From Pseudanabaena minima (GTDB lineage Bacteria > Cyanobacteriota > Cyanobacteriia > Pseudanabaenales > Pseudanabaenaceae), in the NCBI RefSeq assembly GCF_051131155.1, contig NZ_CP159508.1:1922001-1986000 (forward strand): a stretch of 64,000 nt of DNA, given 5' to 3'. The notes beneath the pieces are model-generated. The model was given only the letters and a program-made list of their open reading frames with translations, did no database searches and had not been told where the DNA came from. Each line of letters begins with the position of its first letter. The first letter of the stretch is position 1. Position numbers and translations under genes: made by a program. Positions 1 through 8,998 of the stretch are shown in pieces.

Positions 1-692
1 AGCGTTGCTTGGGAATCAATTTTTGAATAAAGCACCCCAAGCAATTCAACTTCACAGGAAGCTTTGCATTTCTTTAACCGATCTACACGTTCAACAATTT
101 TGTCTAATCCCCAATGGGAATAAGCGTCTAGAAATGTTGGAACTATAAAATAACGACTGAGAGAGAGAGCATTTAGAGTGATCAGTCCAAGACTCGGTGG
201 ACAATCAACGATAATATGCGTATAAGCTCTACCGTATGGATCATTTAGTTTGTGTAAAGCATTAAAGAGGATATCTGTTGCACTAAGGTAGTAGCGATGA
301 TAGCCCACAAGTTTGTCCTGAATATCAATAAGTTTAAGACTAGATGGAAGTAAATCAAGCTTTAATCCTTCAATAGGCGTTACCCTAATGTTATTGAGAT
401 TAAATGTTTCACTATCATCTTCTCTCTTTATTTCATGATCGAAAAGTTGGTATAGTGTTTTGTTGTTTTTATCTATTTCTGTATACTGATCTTTATTCAA
501 AAGCGTCAGTGAAGCATTGCTTTGAGGATCTAGATCGATAAGTAAAACTGATGCTGGTTTCTTATTATTACCAGATTTTGGTTCGAGTTCTCTTTTTGCT
601 AAAGTAGCTGCAACATTTACCGCAGATGTTGTTTTCCCCACCCCACCCTTGAGATTTATAAAGCTAATTACTGTAGCGTTTCCGATCTTCAT
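1..692 (-). CDS. ParA-family ATPase (partial, 3' end outside window)
   Basis: The reading frame begins at the ATG whose complement lies at 690-692 and runs off the left edge, giving about 230 residues of the N-terminal part. A deviant Walker A box, KGGVGKT, is at residues 15-21, a Walker A' segment (LLIDLDPQ) follows at about residue 50, and DCPPSLG near residue 167 is the Walker B region. These are the hallmarks of ParA/Soj/MinD-type partitioning ATPases, which act on nucleoid DNA. The gene lies 47 bp downstream of the SH3-like gene on the same strand. No ParB partner is visible in the window, so chromosomal, plasmid-derived or cargo-positioning roles cannot be separated. Confidence 0.9.
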   Translation of the reverse strand, partial: MKIGNATVISFINLKGGVGKTTSAVNVAATLAKRELEPKSGNNKKPASVLLIDLDPQSNASLTLLNKDQYTEIDKNNKTLYQLFDHEIKREDDSETFNLNNIRVTPIEGLKLDLLPSSLKLIDIQDKLVGYHRYYLSATDILFNALHKLNDPYGRAYTHIIVDCPPSLGLITLNALSLSRYFIVPTFLDAYSHWGLDKIVERVDRLKKCKASCEVELLGVLYSKIDSQAT

Positions 693-739
693 TTATTTGT
701 CGAGTTTATGGATGTTTTAACAACGTAATTTGGAATTAT

Positions 740-1114
740 CTAACGGCGACAAATCTGATTGTAATTGTTTTGTAGAAACTGTTCTGCAACATATCCAAAT
801 TCTTTGAGATCAGGAATATATATACGAACCCAAGAAACTCCTTCTGAAACACCTTCACAGCTTATAACATAAATTCGATCTCCTTTGCTTAAAGTTGCGA
901 AAACAAATCCCCCATTACCTTGTCTAGTCGCTAAGTTTCGTACATTCACATCATCTGCGATTACCAGTGTTGTAGACTGACCTCTGATAAATTTTTGAGC
1001 AACTGCTTCTCTAGGATTGAATAGTAGTTTGCCAGCATTTGCCGAGAATACGGGAAACAAGCTAAAAGTAATAGCCGTAAGTAGAGAGAAATTTCTAAAT
1101 GACATTCTAAACAT
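740..1114 (-). CDS. Secreted SH3-like (SH3b) domain protein
   Basis: This is a 124-residue protein with an N-terminal signal peptide (hydrophobic stretch at residues 8-24, likely cleavage after ANA near residue 27). Residues 45-118 have the bacterial SH3 pattern: VNVRNLAT (the usual VN-VRSGPST-like start), a glycine turn, LSKGDRIYV, and a terminal GYVAEQFL. Such domains usually bind peptidoglycan or peptides in the periplasm. Two cysteines, in ISCEG and at QICRR near the C-terminus, could form a disulfide. The ATG at 1114 is used; a second Met three codons later is an alternative. The substrate is unknown. Confidence 0.75.
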   Translation of the reverse strand: MFRMSFRNFSLLTAITFSLFPVFSANAGKLLFNPREAVAQKFIRGQSTTLVIADDVNVRNLATRQGNGGFVFATLSKGDRIYVISCEGVSEGVSWVRIYIPDLKEFGYVAEQFLQNNYNQICRR

Positions 1115-1167
1115 ATCTAAAATATTGGCAATTTCTAAAAGTCTATTGGTGACGATGAGTAGAATTT

Positions 1168-1509
1168 TTAAGCTACAGCAAACTCCGTTAACTTCCGAGT
1201 CTCAGGATCATGAAAAGCCAAAACAATATCAGACTTAGGAATACCTTCCGTTAACAACTCATTAGCAATCCCCTCTTCAGTCCAATCCTCCTCGATATAA
1301 ACCTTCTCATTTTTAATACTAATATGAACATGAGTATTATTGATTCTCTTCTGATTAACCCAATCTATAGACATCCATAGATAATGATCATGCACTTCAT
1401 CAAAAATCAAGCAAGTTTGATATTTTTTTCTAGCCGAGCGATTAGCAAGATAATCATGCTCCGTCAATATGCTTTTAATGATTTGACGATAATTAGTTAA
1501 TTTGTCCAT
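1168..1509 (-). CDS. xisI: XisI family protein
   Basis: This 113-residue protein has the usual XisI sequence: an N-terminal helix with YRQIIKSILTEH, a central strand pair (YLWMSIDWVNQKRINNTHVHISIKNEKVYIEEDWTEE broken up over residues 43-78) and the C-terminal segment IVLAFHDPETRK. XisI was named for its requirement in fdxN element excision in heterocyst formers, yet it is widespread in cyanobacteria that lack that element, so its everyday role is unknown. It overlaps xisH by 13 bp, which indicates translational coupling. No excision element or heterocyst gene is seen here, so excision is not a supported function. Confidence 0.88.
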   Translation of the reverse strand: MDKLTNYRQIIKSILTEHDYLANRSARKKYQTCLIFDEVHDHYLWMSIDWVNQKRINNTHVHISIKNEKVYIEEDWTEEGIANELLTEGIPKSDIVLAFHDPETRKLTEFAVA

Positions 1510-1913
1510 TGCACTATCTCTTCCTTTTCTATATTTACAACAAGTAAAGCAAGTTGATTTAATTTGACTATTGCTTGGATTGATTTTCTTTGGAAGAAGG
1601 TGTTATATACTTCATCTTTGATAGCCAAGTAAATCTCTTGATATTCATCTTGCAATAATCGAATTAAATCTCGATAAATTATATACTGCCCCAAAGCTAA
1701 CTCAAAGTCTTTAACCAGTGAAAGACTAATGAAGCTTTTAATTTCAATAATAATTTTGCGCTGCCTTTGTGTTTCTGAAATAAATTTTTCCACAGCTAAA
1801 TCAGGAAAAAGTTCAAGATCTTCATACTCTAGCGGATAAGGATCAGCCGTAATCATCCAACCATCCTTAACTAAAGCATTTTTGATAGCCTGATGGTAAA
1901 TATCCTTTGCCAT
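1497..1913 (-). CDS. xisH: XisH family protein, PD-(D/E)XK nuclease-like fold
   Basis: This 138-residue protein starts MAKDIYHQAIKNALVKDGW, the standard XisH opening. Residues 35-60 contain LFPDLAVEK followed by RKIIIEIKSF; the acidic residue in PDLAVEK and the E-x-K of IEIKSF match the active-site layout of PD-(D/E)XK nucleases. The gene is upstream of and overlaps xisI, as in most cyanobacteria. The nuclease fold follows from the family; activity is inference. The pair could be a two-gene module (nuclease plus partner) of an uncharacterised kind. A short gap of about 130 bp separates it from the divergent copper operon. Confidence 0.88.
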   Translation of the reverse strand: MAKDIYHQAIKNALVKDGWMITADPYPLEYEDLELFPDLAVEKFISETQRQRKIIIEIKSFISLSLVKDFELALGQYIIYRDLIRLLQDEYQEIYLAIKDEVYNTFFQRKSIQAIVKLNQLALLVVNIEKEEIVQWTN

Positions 1914-2084
1914 AATTTTCCATGTTTACTCAACATACATTAACAAATTAAGCACCTATTCAATCCCCCTAACCATCGATCACCATACTCATAAACTTTT
2001 CAACAAGCAATCAAGCGATCGCACATGCTACTAGAGCAGGCTAGTGATACCATTCGAGTCAAGCTTTACTTTTGAGATTTGCCT

Positions 2085-2101
2085 TTTCATGCTCATTTCA
2101 T
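2085..2101 (+). promoter_or_regulatory. CopR-type copper response box, copy A
   Basis: The sequence TTTCAT-GCTCA-TTTCAT is an exact direct repeat with a 5-bp spacer. This is the reported binding consensus of the copper response regulator CopR in Synechocystis PCC 6803. A -10-like TACAGT lies at 2117-2122, 15 bp after the second repeat, which would place the box in the -35 region and upstream of copM. It rules out translation starts upstream of about 2125. No CopRS genes are in the window. Confidence 0.8.
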
Positions 2102-2149
2102 TTTCTTGTGAAACACTACAGTGTAAGAATCCTACGCACTGTTCAAGAT

Positions 2150-2860
2150 ATGACTATGTTATTTACTGCAAAACGACGATTAGCCTCAACTTTACTAATT
2201 TTAGCGGCGGCAAGTAGTAATTTAGCGGCTTGCACAGCTAGCACTCAAACATCAGCAGAGACGGCAACAGCCAACCCCGAAGCGATAAAGACCGAAAAGC
2301 AAGCAGGTAAACCATCGCCAATGAATCATTCAGGTGGCATGATGTCCCATGATTCTATGGATTTGGGAGTAGCTGATGCAGAATATGACTTACGGTTTAT
2401 TGATGGCATGACACCCCATCATCAAGGTGCGATCACCATGGCACAAGATGTCTTAAAGAATTCTCAACGTCCCGAATTACGGAAGTTAGCTAACGAGATT
2501 ATAGCCGCACAGGAAAAAGAGATCGCGCAGATGGGGGAATGGCGCAAAGCTTGGTATCCCAAAGCTGGAGACAAGTTAGTGATGTGGCACGAAGACATGA
2601 AGCACTCCATGGAAATGAGTCCAGAGTTTCGTAAAAACATGATGATGACTATGGATTTGGGAAGTGCTGATGATCAATTTGATTTGCGATTTATCGAAGC
2701 CATGATTCCTCACCACGAAGGGGCTTTAGTGATGGCAAAGGATGCGATCGCCAAGTCAAAACGTCCTGAAATTCAGAAACTCGCTCAAGAGATTCTTGAT
2801 TCTCAAAAAGCAGAAATTGAACAGATGCAAGCATGGCGCAAAACTTGGTACGGCAAGTAG
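2150..2860 (+). CDS. copM: CopM-like lipoprotein with tandem DUF305 domains
   Basis: The ATG at 2150 is chosen because an upstream in-frame TTG at 2072 would put the CopR box inside the gene. The protein (236 residues) has a lipoprotein signal ending in LAAC near residue 28, a Met/His-rich linker (HSGGMMSHDSMD) and two DUF305 repeats. Each repeat carries the signature DLRFI-x2-M-x2-HH (near residues 83 and 177) and ends in a helix with AQE/SQK and W-RK-WY. DUF305 proteins such as CopM of Synechocystis bind copper in the periplasm and help export it. The gene is first in a unit with the CusB-like adaptor and directly follows the copper box. Assignment to CopM is by domain pattern and context. 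Confidence 0.85.
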   Translation: MTMLFTAKRRLASTLLILAAASSNLAACTASTQTSAETATANPEAIKTEKQAGKPSPMNHSGGMMSHDSMDLGVADAEYDLRFIDGMTPHHQGAITMAQDVLKNSQRPELRKLANEIIAAQEKEIAQMGEWRKAWYPKAGDKLVMWHEDMKHSMEMSPEFRKNMMMTMDLGSADDQFDLRFIEAMIPHHEGALVMAKDAIAKSKRPEIQKLAQEILDSQKAEIEQMQAWRKTWYGK

Positions 2861-2870
2861 AAATGTTTAG

Positions 2871-2914
2871 CACCACATGTAAGGGCAATTCATGAATTGC
2901 CCTTACATGTGGTG
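2871..2914. repeat. 44-bp perfect palindrome between copM and cusB
   Basis: CACCACATGTAAGGGCAATT is followed by its exact complement with only CATG at the centre, so all 44 bp are self-complementary. It has no T-run, so it is not a clear terminator. It may adjust expression or mRNA stability between the two genes. Confidence 0.85.
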
Positions 2915-2963
2915 AGGGTTTCAATTTGGTTCGGTGCAAATCCTAGATGTAGTAAGGCAATTT

Positions 2964-4577
2964 ATGAAAAGAATTTATGGCACTTGTCTGAGCTTAGTTT
3001 TGCTTGTCAATCCCTTGCTTAATCCTGTGGCAATCCATGCCCATGCAGGGCATGGCGATGAGTTTGGACATGGTGATGCGATTGCCAATCCATCGGCGAT
3101 TGAAATTGATCTGAATACGGCTCAAAAAGTGGGCATCAAAGTTGAACCTGTCAGCAAGAAGACTATGGCGATCGCTATCAAAGCGACGGGGCAGATTGAA
3201 CCTTTACCAGATGGCAAGGTGAAAGTGACCTCACCGATTAAGGGAACTTTGATTTCTTTGCTAGTGCAACCTGGGGATAAGGTAGAAGCAGGTCAAGTGG
3301 TCGCGGTGCTATCCAGTCCTGAACTGACGGATTTGCGGGTGAATGCCCTAGAGAAACAAACTGACGCTGTGGCAAGTGTGCAGGAAGCGATCGCGAATTT
3401 ACAATTTGCCAAACAGAACTATGGCAATCAACAGCAGATTGTGGAAGCGGAACTGCGGCAAGCGGAAACTGAGTTGAAGATTGATCAGGAACGTTACGAA
3501 CGCGATCGCGAATTACTGGCAAGTGGCGCGATCGCAAGGCGACAATTCCAAGAATCGGAGAGCCGATTTCTCGCGGCTAAATCAAATCTATCAAAGGCAT
3601 CAGGTCGTCTGCCGTTGCTAGAAGCGGCTGCTCAAGTCACCAAAGCCGAAGCAATGCTAGAAGCAGCCCAATCGAAGGTTGAGCTAAGTGGTTCGGCATA
3701 TGCCGCCCGTTTACGACAGTTAGATTCCAATGCTGACGCTGACGGTACGGTGACAATTGTTGCGCCGATTTCAGGTGTGGTTAGCGATCGCGAAGCCACG
3801 GTTGGCGAAGGTTTTGAAGAAGCGGGTAAACCAATCATGACGATTGTGAATGATCGCCGCGTCTTTGCTACCGCGAATATTTTTGAAAAGGATATCAATC
3901 GCATTAAGATCGGACAAAAGATTAATGTCACTGTCACAGGAATATCAACCAATTCCCCAACTAATACAAAGCTTCAAGGCACAATTACCACCATCGGCTC
4001 GGTAATTGCAGGCGAACAGCGCGTTATCCCTGTTAAAGCAGAAATTAATAATGCTAATGGACAGCTAAAAGCGGGGATGTTCGCGGAATTGGAACTTCTC
4101 ACCAGTCAAGCCTTAAATCCTTTGATCGCAATTCCTGCGATTGCGGTAGTAGATGTGCAAGGCAAACAATTAGTCTATGTCCAGAATGGTAAATCCTTTG
4201 AACCAACGGAAGTTACTCTCGGTCAAGCATCCGATGGCTTTGTGGAAGTAAAAAGTGGCTTGTTTGAAGGCGATCGCATTGTGACTGAGGGAGCGCCTTT
4301 GCTTTATGCCCAATCGCTGCGCGGTAATCCCAATAAGGCTACGGTTGTAGAGACTAATGCAGATAGTAACAAAGCTTTATCTCTGCCTTGGTGGAGTTTC
4401 CTCATTGCCACAGGTGTAGTCGGTAGTGCAGTTTATGGAGGCTATTGGCTGGGTAAGCGCAAGAATTTAGCGACAAATAATACTAACAATGTGTTTTCTC
4501 CAAATTCTATAGAAACCATCTATCTCCCTAGCCTGCCAACTTCTGCTGCCACAAAAGCGGAAGGAGATCCAGAATAA
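2964..4577 (+). CDS. cusB: CusB-like periplasmic adaptor (membrane fusion protein) of RND efflux pump
   Basis: Starting at ATG 2964 gives 537 residues with a signal peptide (residues 1-26) and a His-rich segment right after it (HAHAGHGDEFGHGD). An in-frame GTG at 2934 is the alternative. A split lipoyl domain (around VTSPIKGTLISLLVQPGDKV and TIVAPISGVVSDREATVGEG), an alpha-helical hairpin between them, a beta-barrel and a membrane-proximal domain follow, the order seen in HlyD/CusB adaptors. A C-terminal membrane helix (WWSFLIATGVVGSAVYGGYW) and a basic tail are additions to the usual adaptor. It should link the RND pump to an outer-membrane channel. Its natural partner cusA now lies 5.6 kb downstream. 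Confidence 0.9.
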   Translation: MKRIYGTCLSLVLLVNPLLNPVAIHAHAGHGDEFGHGDAIANPSAIEIDLNTAQKVGIKVEPVSKKTMAIAIKATGQIEPLPDGKVKVTSPIKGTLISLLVQPGDKVEAGQVVAVLSSPELTDLRVNALEKQTDAVASVQEAIANLQFAKQNYGNQQQIVEAELRQAETELKIDQERYERDRELLASGAIARRQFQESESRFLAAKSNLSKASGRLPLLEAAAQVTKAEAMLEAAQSKVELSGSAYAARLRQLDSNADADGTVTIVAPISGVVSDREATVGEGFEEAGKPIMTIVNDRRVFATANIFEKDINRIKIGQKINVTVTGISTNSPTNTKLQGTITTIGSVIAGEQRVIPVKAEINNANGQLKAGMFAELELLTSQALNPLIAIPAIAVVDVQGKQLVYVQNGKSFEPTEVTLGQASDGFVEVKSGLFEGDRIVTEGAPLLYAQSLRGNPNKATVVETNADSNKALSLPWWSFLIATGVVGSAVYGGYWLGKRKNLATNNTNNVFSPNSIETIYLPSLPTSAATKAEGDPE

Positions 4578-4581
4578 ACCG

Positions 4582-4707
4582 ATGCTCAACTCTATTCTCA
4601 AATGAGCGATCGCTCAGCGTTGGTTAGTTCGGCGCAATTGTGATCACAGGCAGTTACAACCTCACGCGGATGCCCCTCGATGTATTACCTAGCTTTGCGC
4701 CGCCACA
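4582..4707 (+). pseudogene. 5' remnant of cusA (dead copy)
   Basis: This stretch aligns base by base with the first 137 bp of the intact cusA at 10204. The eighth codon TGG has become TGA, leaving only MLNSILK, and about 11 bp are missing further on, shifting the frame. Similarity ends abruptly after CGCCGCCACA (4707 here, 10340 in the intact gene). It sits right behind the adaptor gene, where an intact operon would have its pump gene, so it marks the original position of cusA. Confidence 0.9.
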
Positions 4708-4726
4708 TTCGGAGATCGCTTAATTA

Positions 4727-4887
4727 TTATTTATCTTTGCGGCGGAACGCATCCTGAAAGGAATCGCCAATAACTTCTCGGAACTCATCCACAAAGCCGA
4801 CAATTTTTGATTGCTTAAACTTGGCTAAAAATAGACAACTTTAACGGGCGTATCGGTTTTGGTATAACGGTCTAGTTGAGCCGACAT
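4727..4887 (-). pseudogene. Short degraded gene fragment with a frameshift
   Basis: On the minus strand an ATG at 4887 opens a reading frame starting MSAQLDRYTKTDTPVKVVYF that hits TAG. One base inserted in the adjacent T-run would restore LAKFKQSKIVGFVDEFREV and a C-terminus FQDAFRRKDK ending at 4727. The two halves read like one protein of about 53 residues. I do not recognise the family. The rest of the stretch from 4888 to 5034 has a possible -10 (TATACT near 4985) but no other feature I can support. Confidence 0.4.
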
Positions 4888-5034
4888 AGACAAACTTTTG
4901 CTTTTACAGATTGCTTTTGAAAGGTGGCTCCAACGCAGTGTTAGAGGGCTTTCGAGGGATGGGGGGTAGCGCAAAGGTGGTGTTATACTGGGATAGAGTG
5001 CAAGAAATCAAGATCTATAGCTTTCTTAAAATCT

Positions 5035-5256
5035 ATGCTGACAACTACTCAATTTGTTCCCATGCTTAGGCAATTGTCTTCCTCCGACAAGCTTTTATTA
5101 CTTAACTTTCTTGTAGCCGAGTTGCTCAGAGAGTCTGGTATTGTACCGCTATCTATTCAAGACGACCTGCCTAGACAAGGTTTACATGACTCTTTTGAGG
5201 CTGCTGCCATTCTTGCTCAAGCATTAAAAGAGAAACAAGAATTGACTCATGGCTAA
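5035..5256 (+). CDS. Small hypothetical protein upstream of a retropepsin-like gene
   Basis: This 73-residue acidic protein (MLTTTQFVPMLRQLSSSDKL at the start) is predicted helical, with a leucine-rich middle (LLLNFLVAELLRESG) and an alanine-rich tail. It overlaps the following retropepsin-like gene by 8 bp, so the two were made together. Such a small-ORF plus aspartic-protease-domain pair resembles the two-gene modules common in cyanobacterial accessory DNA, but the function is unknown. Its partner has been broken by an insertion sequence. Confidence 0.6.
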   Translation: MLTTTQFVPMLRQLSSSDKLLLLNFLVAELLRESGIVPLSIQDDLPRQGLHDSFEAAAILAQALKEKQELTHG

Positions 5257-5567
5257 TAAGGTAAGATTTGCTTTCACTGAGGTAGATCCTAGTCTTGGGG
5301 CATTAAGTACGCTTCCTTATTTACCATTGACATTAACTTATCAAAGTCAATCCTTGAGTGTTTCGGGTTTGTTGGATACTGGCTCTAGTGTTAATGTCTT
5401 ACCTTATGAAATGGGTCTTGCCTTGGGTGCGGTCTGGGAAAATCAAAGGCTATCCTTACCATTAGGAGGTAATTTAGCTAGATTTGAAGCTCGTGCATTG
5501 GTTGTCAATGCTTCTGTTGAAGATTTCCCTGCTGTAGATTTGGCTTTTGCTTGGACTCAAGATAAAT

Positions 5568-7298
5568 AGGGCTTACTGAAAAAGCAAGAAAAGCATACAA
5601 GCAAAGGTTTCTAAGGAGAACGAAAACAGATAAAATGCAAGAAAAAGCAAGAAAAGCTAGAAAAACCCTTGCACCAATAAAATTGCATGTACCGACAATC
5701 CCCCACAGGACAGCTATCATTCGAGAACTTCTACTTACCATTTGGCGGCAAACTATCAGGAGAAAATCGATGGGTAAGATTAGCAGAACTAGTGCCGTGG
5801 GAAGAATTTGAGAATGAATATGCAGAACAATTTAGCGAAGGACAAGGAGCACCAGCAAAACCATTTCGGATAGCACTTGGGGCGCTGATCATCAAAGAGA
5901 AGCTAGGAACAAGTGACGAAGAGACAGTAGAACAAATTCGTGAGAATCCATATTTACAATACTTCCTAGGCTTATCAGAGTACAGCGCGACAACGCCCCA
6001 TTTGAAGCAAGCATGATGGTACATTTCCGCAAGCGATTGAATCTAGAGATCGTGGGCAGAATCAACGAACGGATTGTGAAGCCTCCTAAAGAGTCGGGAC
6101 AAAAAGAGAAGGAAGCAAAGCAGTACAAGAAAGAAGAAAGAGAAGAGATAGAAGAGAAGTTAGAAGAGCAGAATATAGAAAAGGAACAGAAAGAACCAGA
6201 ACCAGCAAACCAAGGAAAATTGCTGCTAGATGCAACAGTCGCGCCATCCGACATCCGTTATCCCACTGACATCAAACTGTTGAACGAAGCAAGAGAACAA
6301 ACGGAAATAGTGATTGATGCTCTTTACCAACAAGTGAAAGAACAATTAGCGAAGAAACCACGCACCTATCGCCGTGAAGCAAGGACAGCGTATCTCCAAA
6401 TTGCCAAACAACGCCAACCCAATCGTAAAAGGATTCGCAAAGCATTGCGCCAACAGTTGGGATATGTGCGTCGCAATCTTGCCCATATTGACACTCTAAT
6501 TGCCGCAGGGGCAAAGCTATCGGAATTGAAGAGGAGTCTCTATCGGAACTTGCTAGTCGTCAGTGAAGTATATCGGCAACAACAATGGATGTACGAGCAA
6601 GGTGGTCATCGCATAGATGACCGCATCGTCAGTATTACGCAACCTCATGTACGTCCGATTGTCAGAGGTAAGGCAGGAACACCTGTGGAGTTTGGCGCTA
6701 AACTCTCAGTTAGTTGTGTCGATGGTCATGCCTTTCTCGACCATCTCAGTTGGGATAACTTCAATGAATCGGGGGATTTGCAGCAACAAGTAGCATTGTT
6801 TAAATCTCGCTTTGGACATTATCCTGAAGCGGTTTACGTTGACCAGATTTACCGCACTCGCAGCAATCGCGCCTATTGTCGAAATCTCGGTATTCGGATT
6901 ACGGCTCCGCCTTTGGGCAGACCTGTACCCGATGAGTTGGCGGCTATTCGCAAGCAGACTCTCGAAGATGCTAAGGTTCGCAATCAAATTGAAGGTAAGT
7001 TTGGACTGGCTAAACGACGGTTCAGTCTAAATCGCGTCATGTCCAAGTTGGCAAATACATCGGAAACGGCGATCGCTATCACTTTCTTGGTGATGAATTT
7101 GGAAGCGCTGCTCAAGCAGCTTGCTTTTTTCGGTTTGTCTTGGTTTATCTTTTGCTGGCAACTCTTTGTTCTTCCTTCTTGGAAACCCCTTTTTAACTTT
7201 AATTCTTTTTCTTGGCAATTTCCTTGTAGACACTCAAAGTATTATCCCCTTCCTCTTTGCCCACTACTTTTCCCTTAGTCTCTTTTTCAGCAAGCCCT
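5568..7298 (+). mobile_element. IS5-superfamily-like insertion sequence, 1731 bp
   Basis: The ends are inverted repeats: AGGGCTTACTGAAAAAG on the left and, read inward on the right, AGGGCTTGCTGAAAAAG (one mismatch in 17). A 4-bp target duplication AAAT flanks it at 5564-5567 and 7299-7302. That duplication is confirmed because deleting the element restores the retropepsin reading frame exactly. It carries one transposase gene, now frameshifted. Family placement (IS5/IS1182 type with a DUF772 N-terminal domain) is from transposase style and not from a database search. Confidence 0.9.
5687..7278 (+). pseudogene. DDE transposase, frameshifted
   Basis: The first frame (5687-6016) is a DUF772-type N-terminal domain (LPFGGKL, ALGALIIKEKLGTSDEETV). 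It ends out of frame at TTPHLKQA. The second frame (from about 5995, first ATG 6013) continues with APFEASMMVHFRKRL. Removing two bases (one GC of AGCGCGAC) gives YSDNAPFEASM, the expected family sequence, so a 2-bp insertion is the likely lesion. DDE residues are seen at LLDATVAP, YVDQIYRT and the E of QIEGKFGLAKRR. A Lys/Glu-rich insert follows the first domain. Programmed frameshifting is unlikely, as these transposases normally come from one frame. Confidence 0.85.
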
Positions 7299-7483
7299 AA
7301 ATATGCACCGCTAATACTAGGACATATGAATTTCTTTCTTGCATTCGATGTGTGTTTTTACAGAGCCGAATCAGCATTTGAGATTAGCCAAAAATAGTTT
7401 GACAAAAAAAGAGGTGCGTTACATTTCATTAACTTACCCTACAAGATGGTTGGAACTATAACCCACGAAAAAAATTAGGACTT

Positions 7484-8839
7484 TCAAATCAAGCCATCGA
7501 TTATATCTCTAAAATTAAGAGAACCTATTTTAGTTATGTCAGTAAATGCAAATTTCTTTAATTTGCGTTCCATTTGTTCTCTATATTCTCGAAATTTTGA
7601 CTTTAAGATGTCTTCTTCCGATAATTCTAAGCCAGTTGAAAGCACGAAATTAACTGAAGCAAGCATTGCTCCTGTAATAGATATTGCTGTAATTGCGGCA
7701 GCCACTTCAACTATTCCTGTCGGAGGTATAAAGGAAGTAAAGAATAGAAAAACATTCGTTGCTATAGCTTGTCCTGCAAATACTGGGAGAATTGCTAAGG
7801 CGGCTCCTTTCGAGAGAATTTTGCCAGTATAAAGGTAATAAAGAGAGCCAATTGCTGCAACTTGGGTAGCAGTAATAAAGAAAGCTTTACCAGGAAAGAC
7901 AGCTTGTACACCAACGGCTACAACTGCTGCAATTATTATTCCTAGGGCATATGAGCGCTTCTCAGTCATATGCCTAGCTAGTAAAAGCTTTTTTCCCTGA
8001 GAATCCAAAAAACTTTCTATATCCTCTCTAAGTTGTATTACTCCACGAACATCCAAGGGGGTATCAGATGGCAACTGTGGATCATACCCAAAGGTGCAGA
8101 CTGGATAGACTTTATCAGCTTTCAGGCAGTCTTTCCATTGCTGTATTATATCTGTGAGAGCTTTTGGATTGTACCTATCCCATTCATCACGTTTGTTTAG
8201 AACCAAGAAAACAGATCTACAACTTTGTTTTAAATCATCAAAATATTGCTTCTGAGATGCATCTATCGCACCAGTAACAACCAATATTCCTACATCAATA
8301 TTCTTTAAAAAATCTTGAGTAGTTTGACTATTTTCTTCCCGCACATCACCAAGTCCTGGCGAGTCAATCAATCTCACTCTTTCGTCCAACCTGAATACAT
8401 TTAATTTAGTAGTGACTCCAGCTTTTACCCCAACCTCCGCAATAGCATTTCTGCGTGTACGCATTAGTAGCGCATTAATCAAAGAACTTTTGCCAGAGCT
8501 AACGTTTCCTATGACTACAATATTCAAAGTCTTGTGAAAATCTTGGGCGTGTTCTTCATACGCTACTCCAATATCTTTAAAGAAACTCTCTGATTGTTCT
8601 TTTTGTTCTTTCTCTACTGCCTTCCACGCTTCTTTGATAAGGCTGTTGTAAAACACTCTATACCGATCATTTAGCAAATCTATTTCAGTAGAATTTCCAA
8701 CACGATCAATTTTGATCGCCTTTGTTGCACCCTGATGAGCTTTGAGTAACTCTCCGTCATGATTTTTAATTTCTAAAGTCTTAGATGCAAAATCTAAGAT
8801 GACTGTATAGTGTCTATTCTGTAAATTAAATGTAGCCAT
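7484..8839 (-). CDS. Membrane-associated dynamin/Era-like GTPase
   Basis: This 451-residue protein has a complete P-loop GTPase domain: G1 GNVSSGKSS at 111-119, a threonine switch (GVTT) near 141, G3 DSPG at 159-162, and G4 NKRD at 215-218. It is preceded by a 105-residue N-terminal region with a heptad-rich stretch. After the GTPase domain come hydrophobic segments at about 296-410 (three or four membrane passes), then a charged amphipathic tail. This order resembles GTPases that remodel or guard membranes, some of which sit in defence islands. It is 159 bp downstream of the 8999-9841 gene on the same strand. The cargo or trigger is unknown. Confidence 0.8.
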   Translation of the reverse strand: MATFNLQNRHYTVILDFASKTLEIKNHDGELLKAHQGATKAIKIDRVGNSTEIDLLNDRYRVFYNSLIKEAWKAVEKEQKEQSESFFKDIGVAYEEHAQDFHKTLNIVVIGNVSSGKSSLINALLMRTRRNAIAEVGVKAGVTTKLNVFRLDERVRLIDSPGLGDVREENSQTTQDFLKNIDVGILVVTGAIDASQKQYFDDLKQSCRSVFLVLNKRDEWDRYNPKALTDIIQQWKDCLKADKVYPVCTFGYDPQLPSDTPLDVRGVIQLREDIESFLDSQGKKLLLARHMTEKRSYALGIIIAAVVAVGVQAVFPGKAFFITATQVAAIGSLYYLYTGKILSKGAALAILPVFAGQAIATNVFLFFTSFIPPTGIVEVAAAITAISITGAMLASVNFVLSTGLELSEEDILKSKFREYREQMERKLKKFAFTDITKIGSLNFRDIIDGLI

Positions 8840-8998
8840 AGTACGATTCTGAAAATTTCTGATGATATAAAACTTTGCCGAACTGCTGCTTAATAATTAT
8901 TAAGTATAATGGCTCAAATCATCGACGGCAGATAACCTCGAATATTTCGCCAGCAGCTTTCGACCGTCAGTTACATTTGTTTTGTTAGATCGCGTCAC

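Larger units (their letters stand above)
5249..7397 (+). pseudogene. Retropepsin-like aspartic protease gene interrupted by an IS
   Basis: The N-terminal 106 residues carry the retropepsin active-site motif LLDTGSSVNVLP at about residues 41-52. The frame hits a stop made by the IS end (TAG at 5567-5569). Removing the IS and one copy of the AAAT duplication joins ...TQDK to YAPLILGHMNFF and LAFDVCFYRA, the normal C-terminal part of the family with its ILG motif, ending at TAG 7395-7397. The reconstructed gene is about 139 codons. This shows the insertion hit a previously intact reading frame. Confidence 0.9.

Noticed and set aside
2072..2149. TTG start at 2072 for copM
   Set aside because: It would place the copper box and promoter inside the gene and put 26 unrelated residues before the lipoprotein signal.
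5995..6030. Programmed frameshift in the transposase
   Set aside because: No slippery heptamer is present, and deleting one GC repeat restores the expected family sequence, so a 2-bp insertion mutation is simpler.
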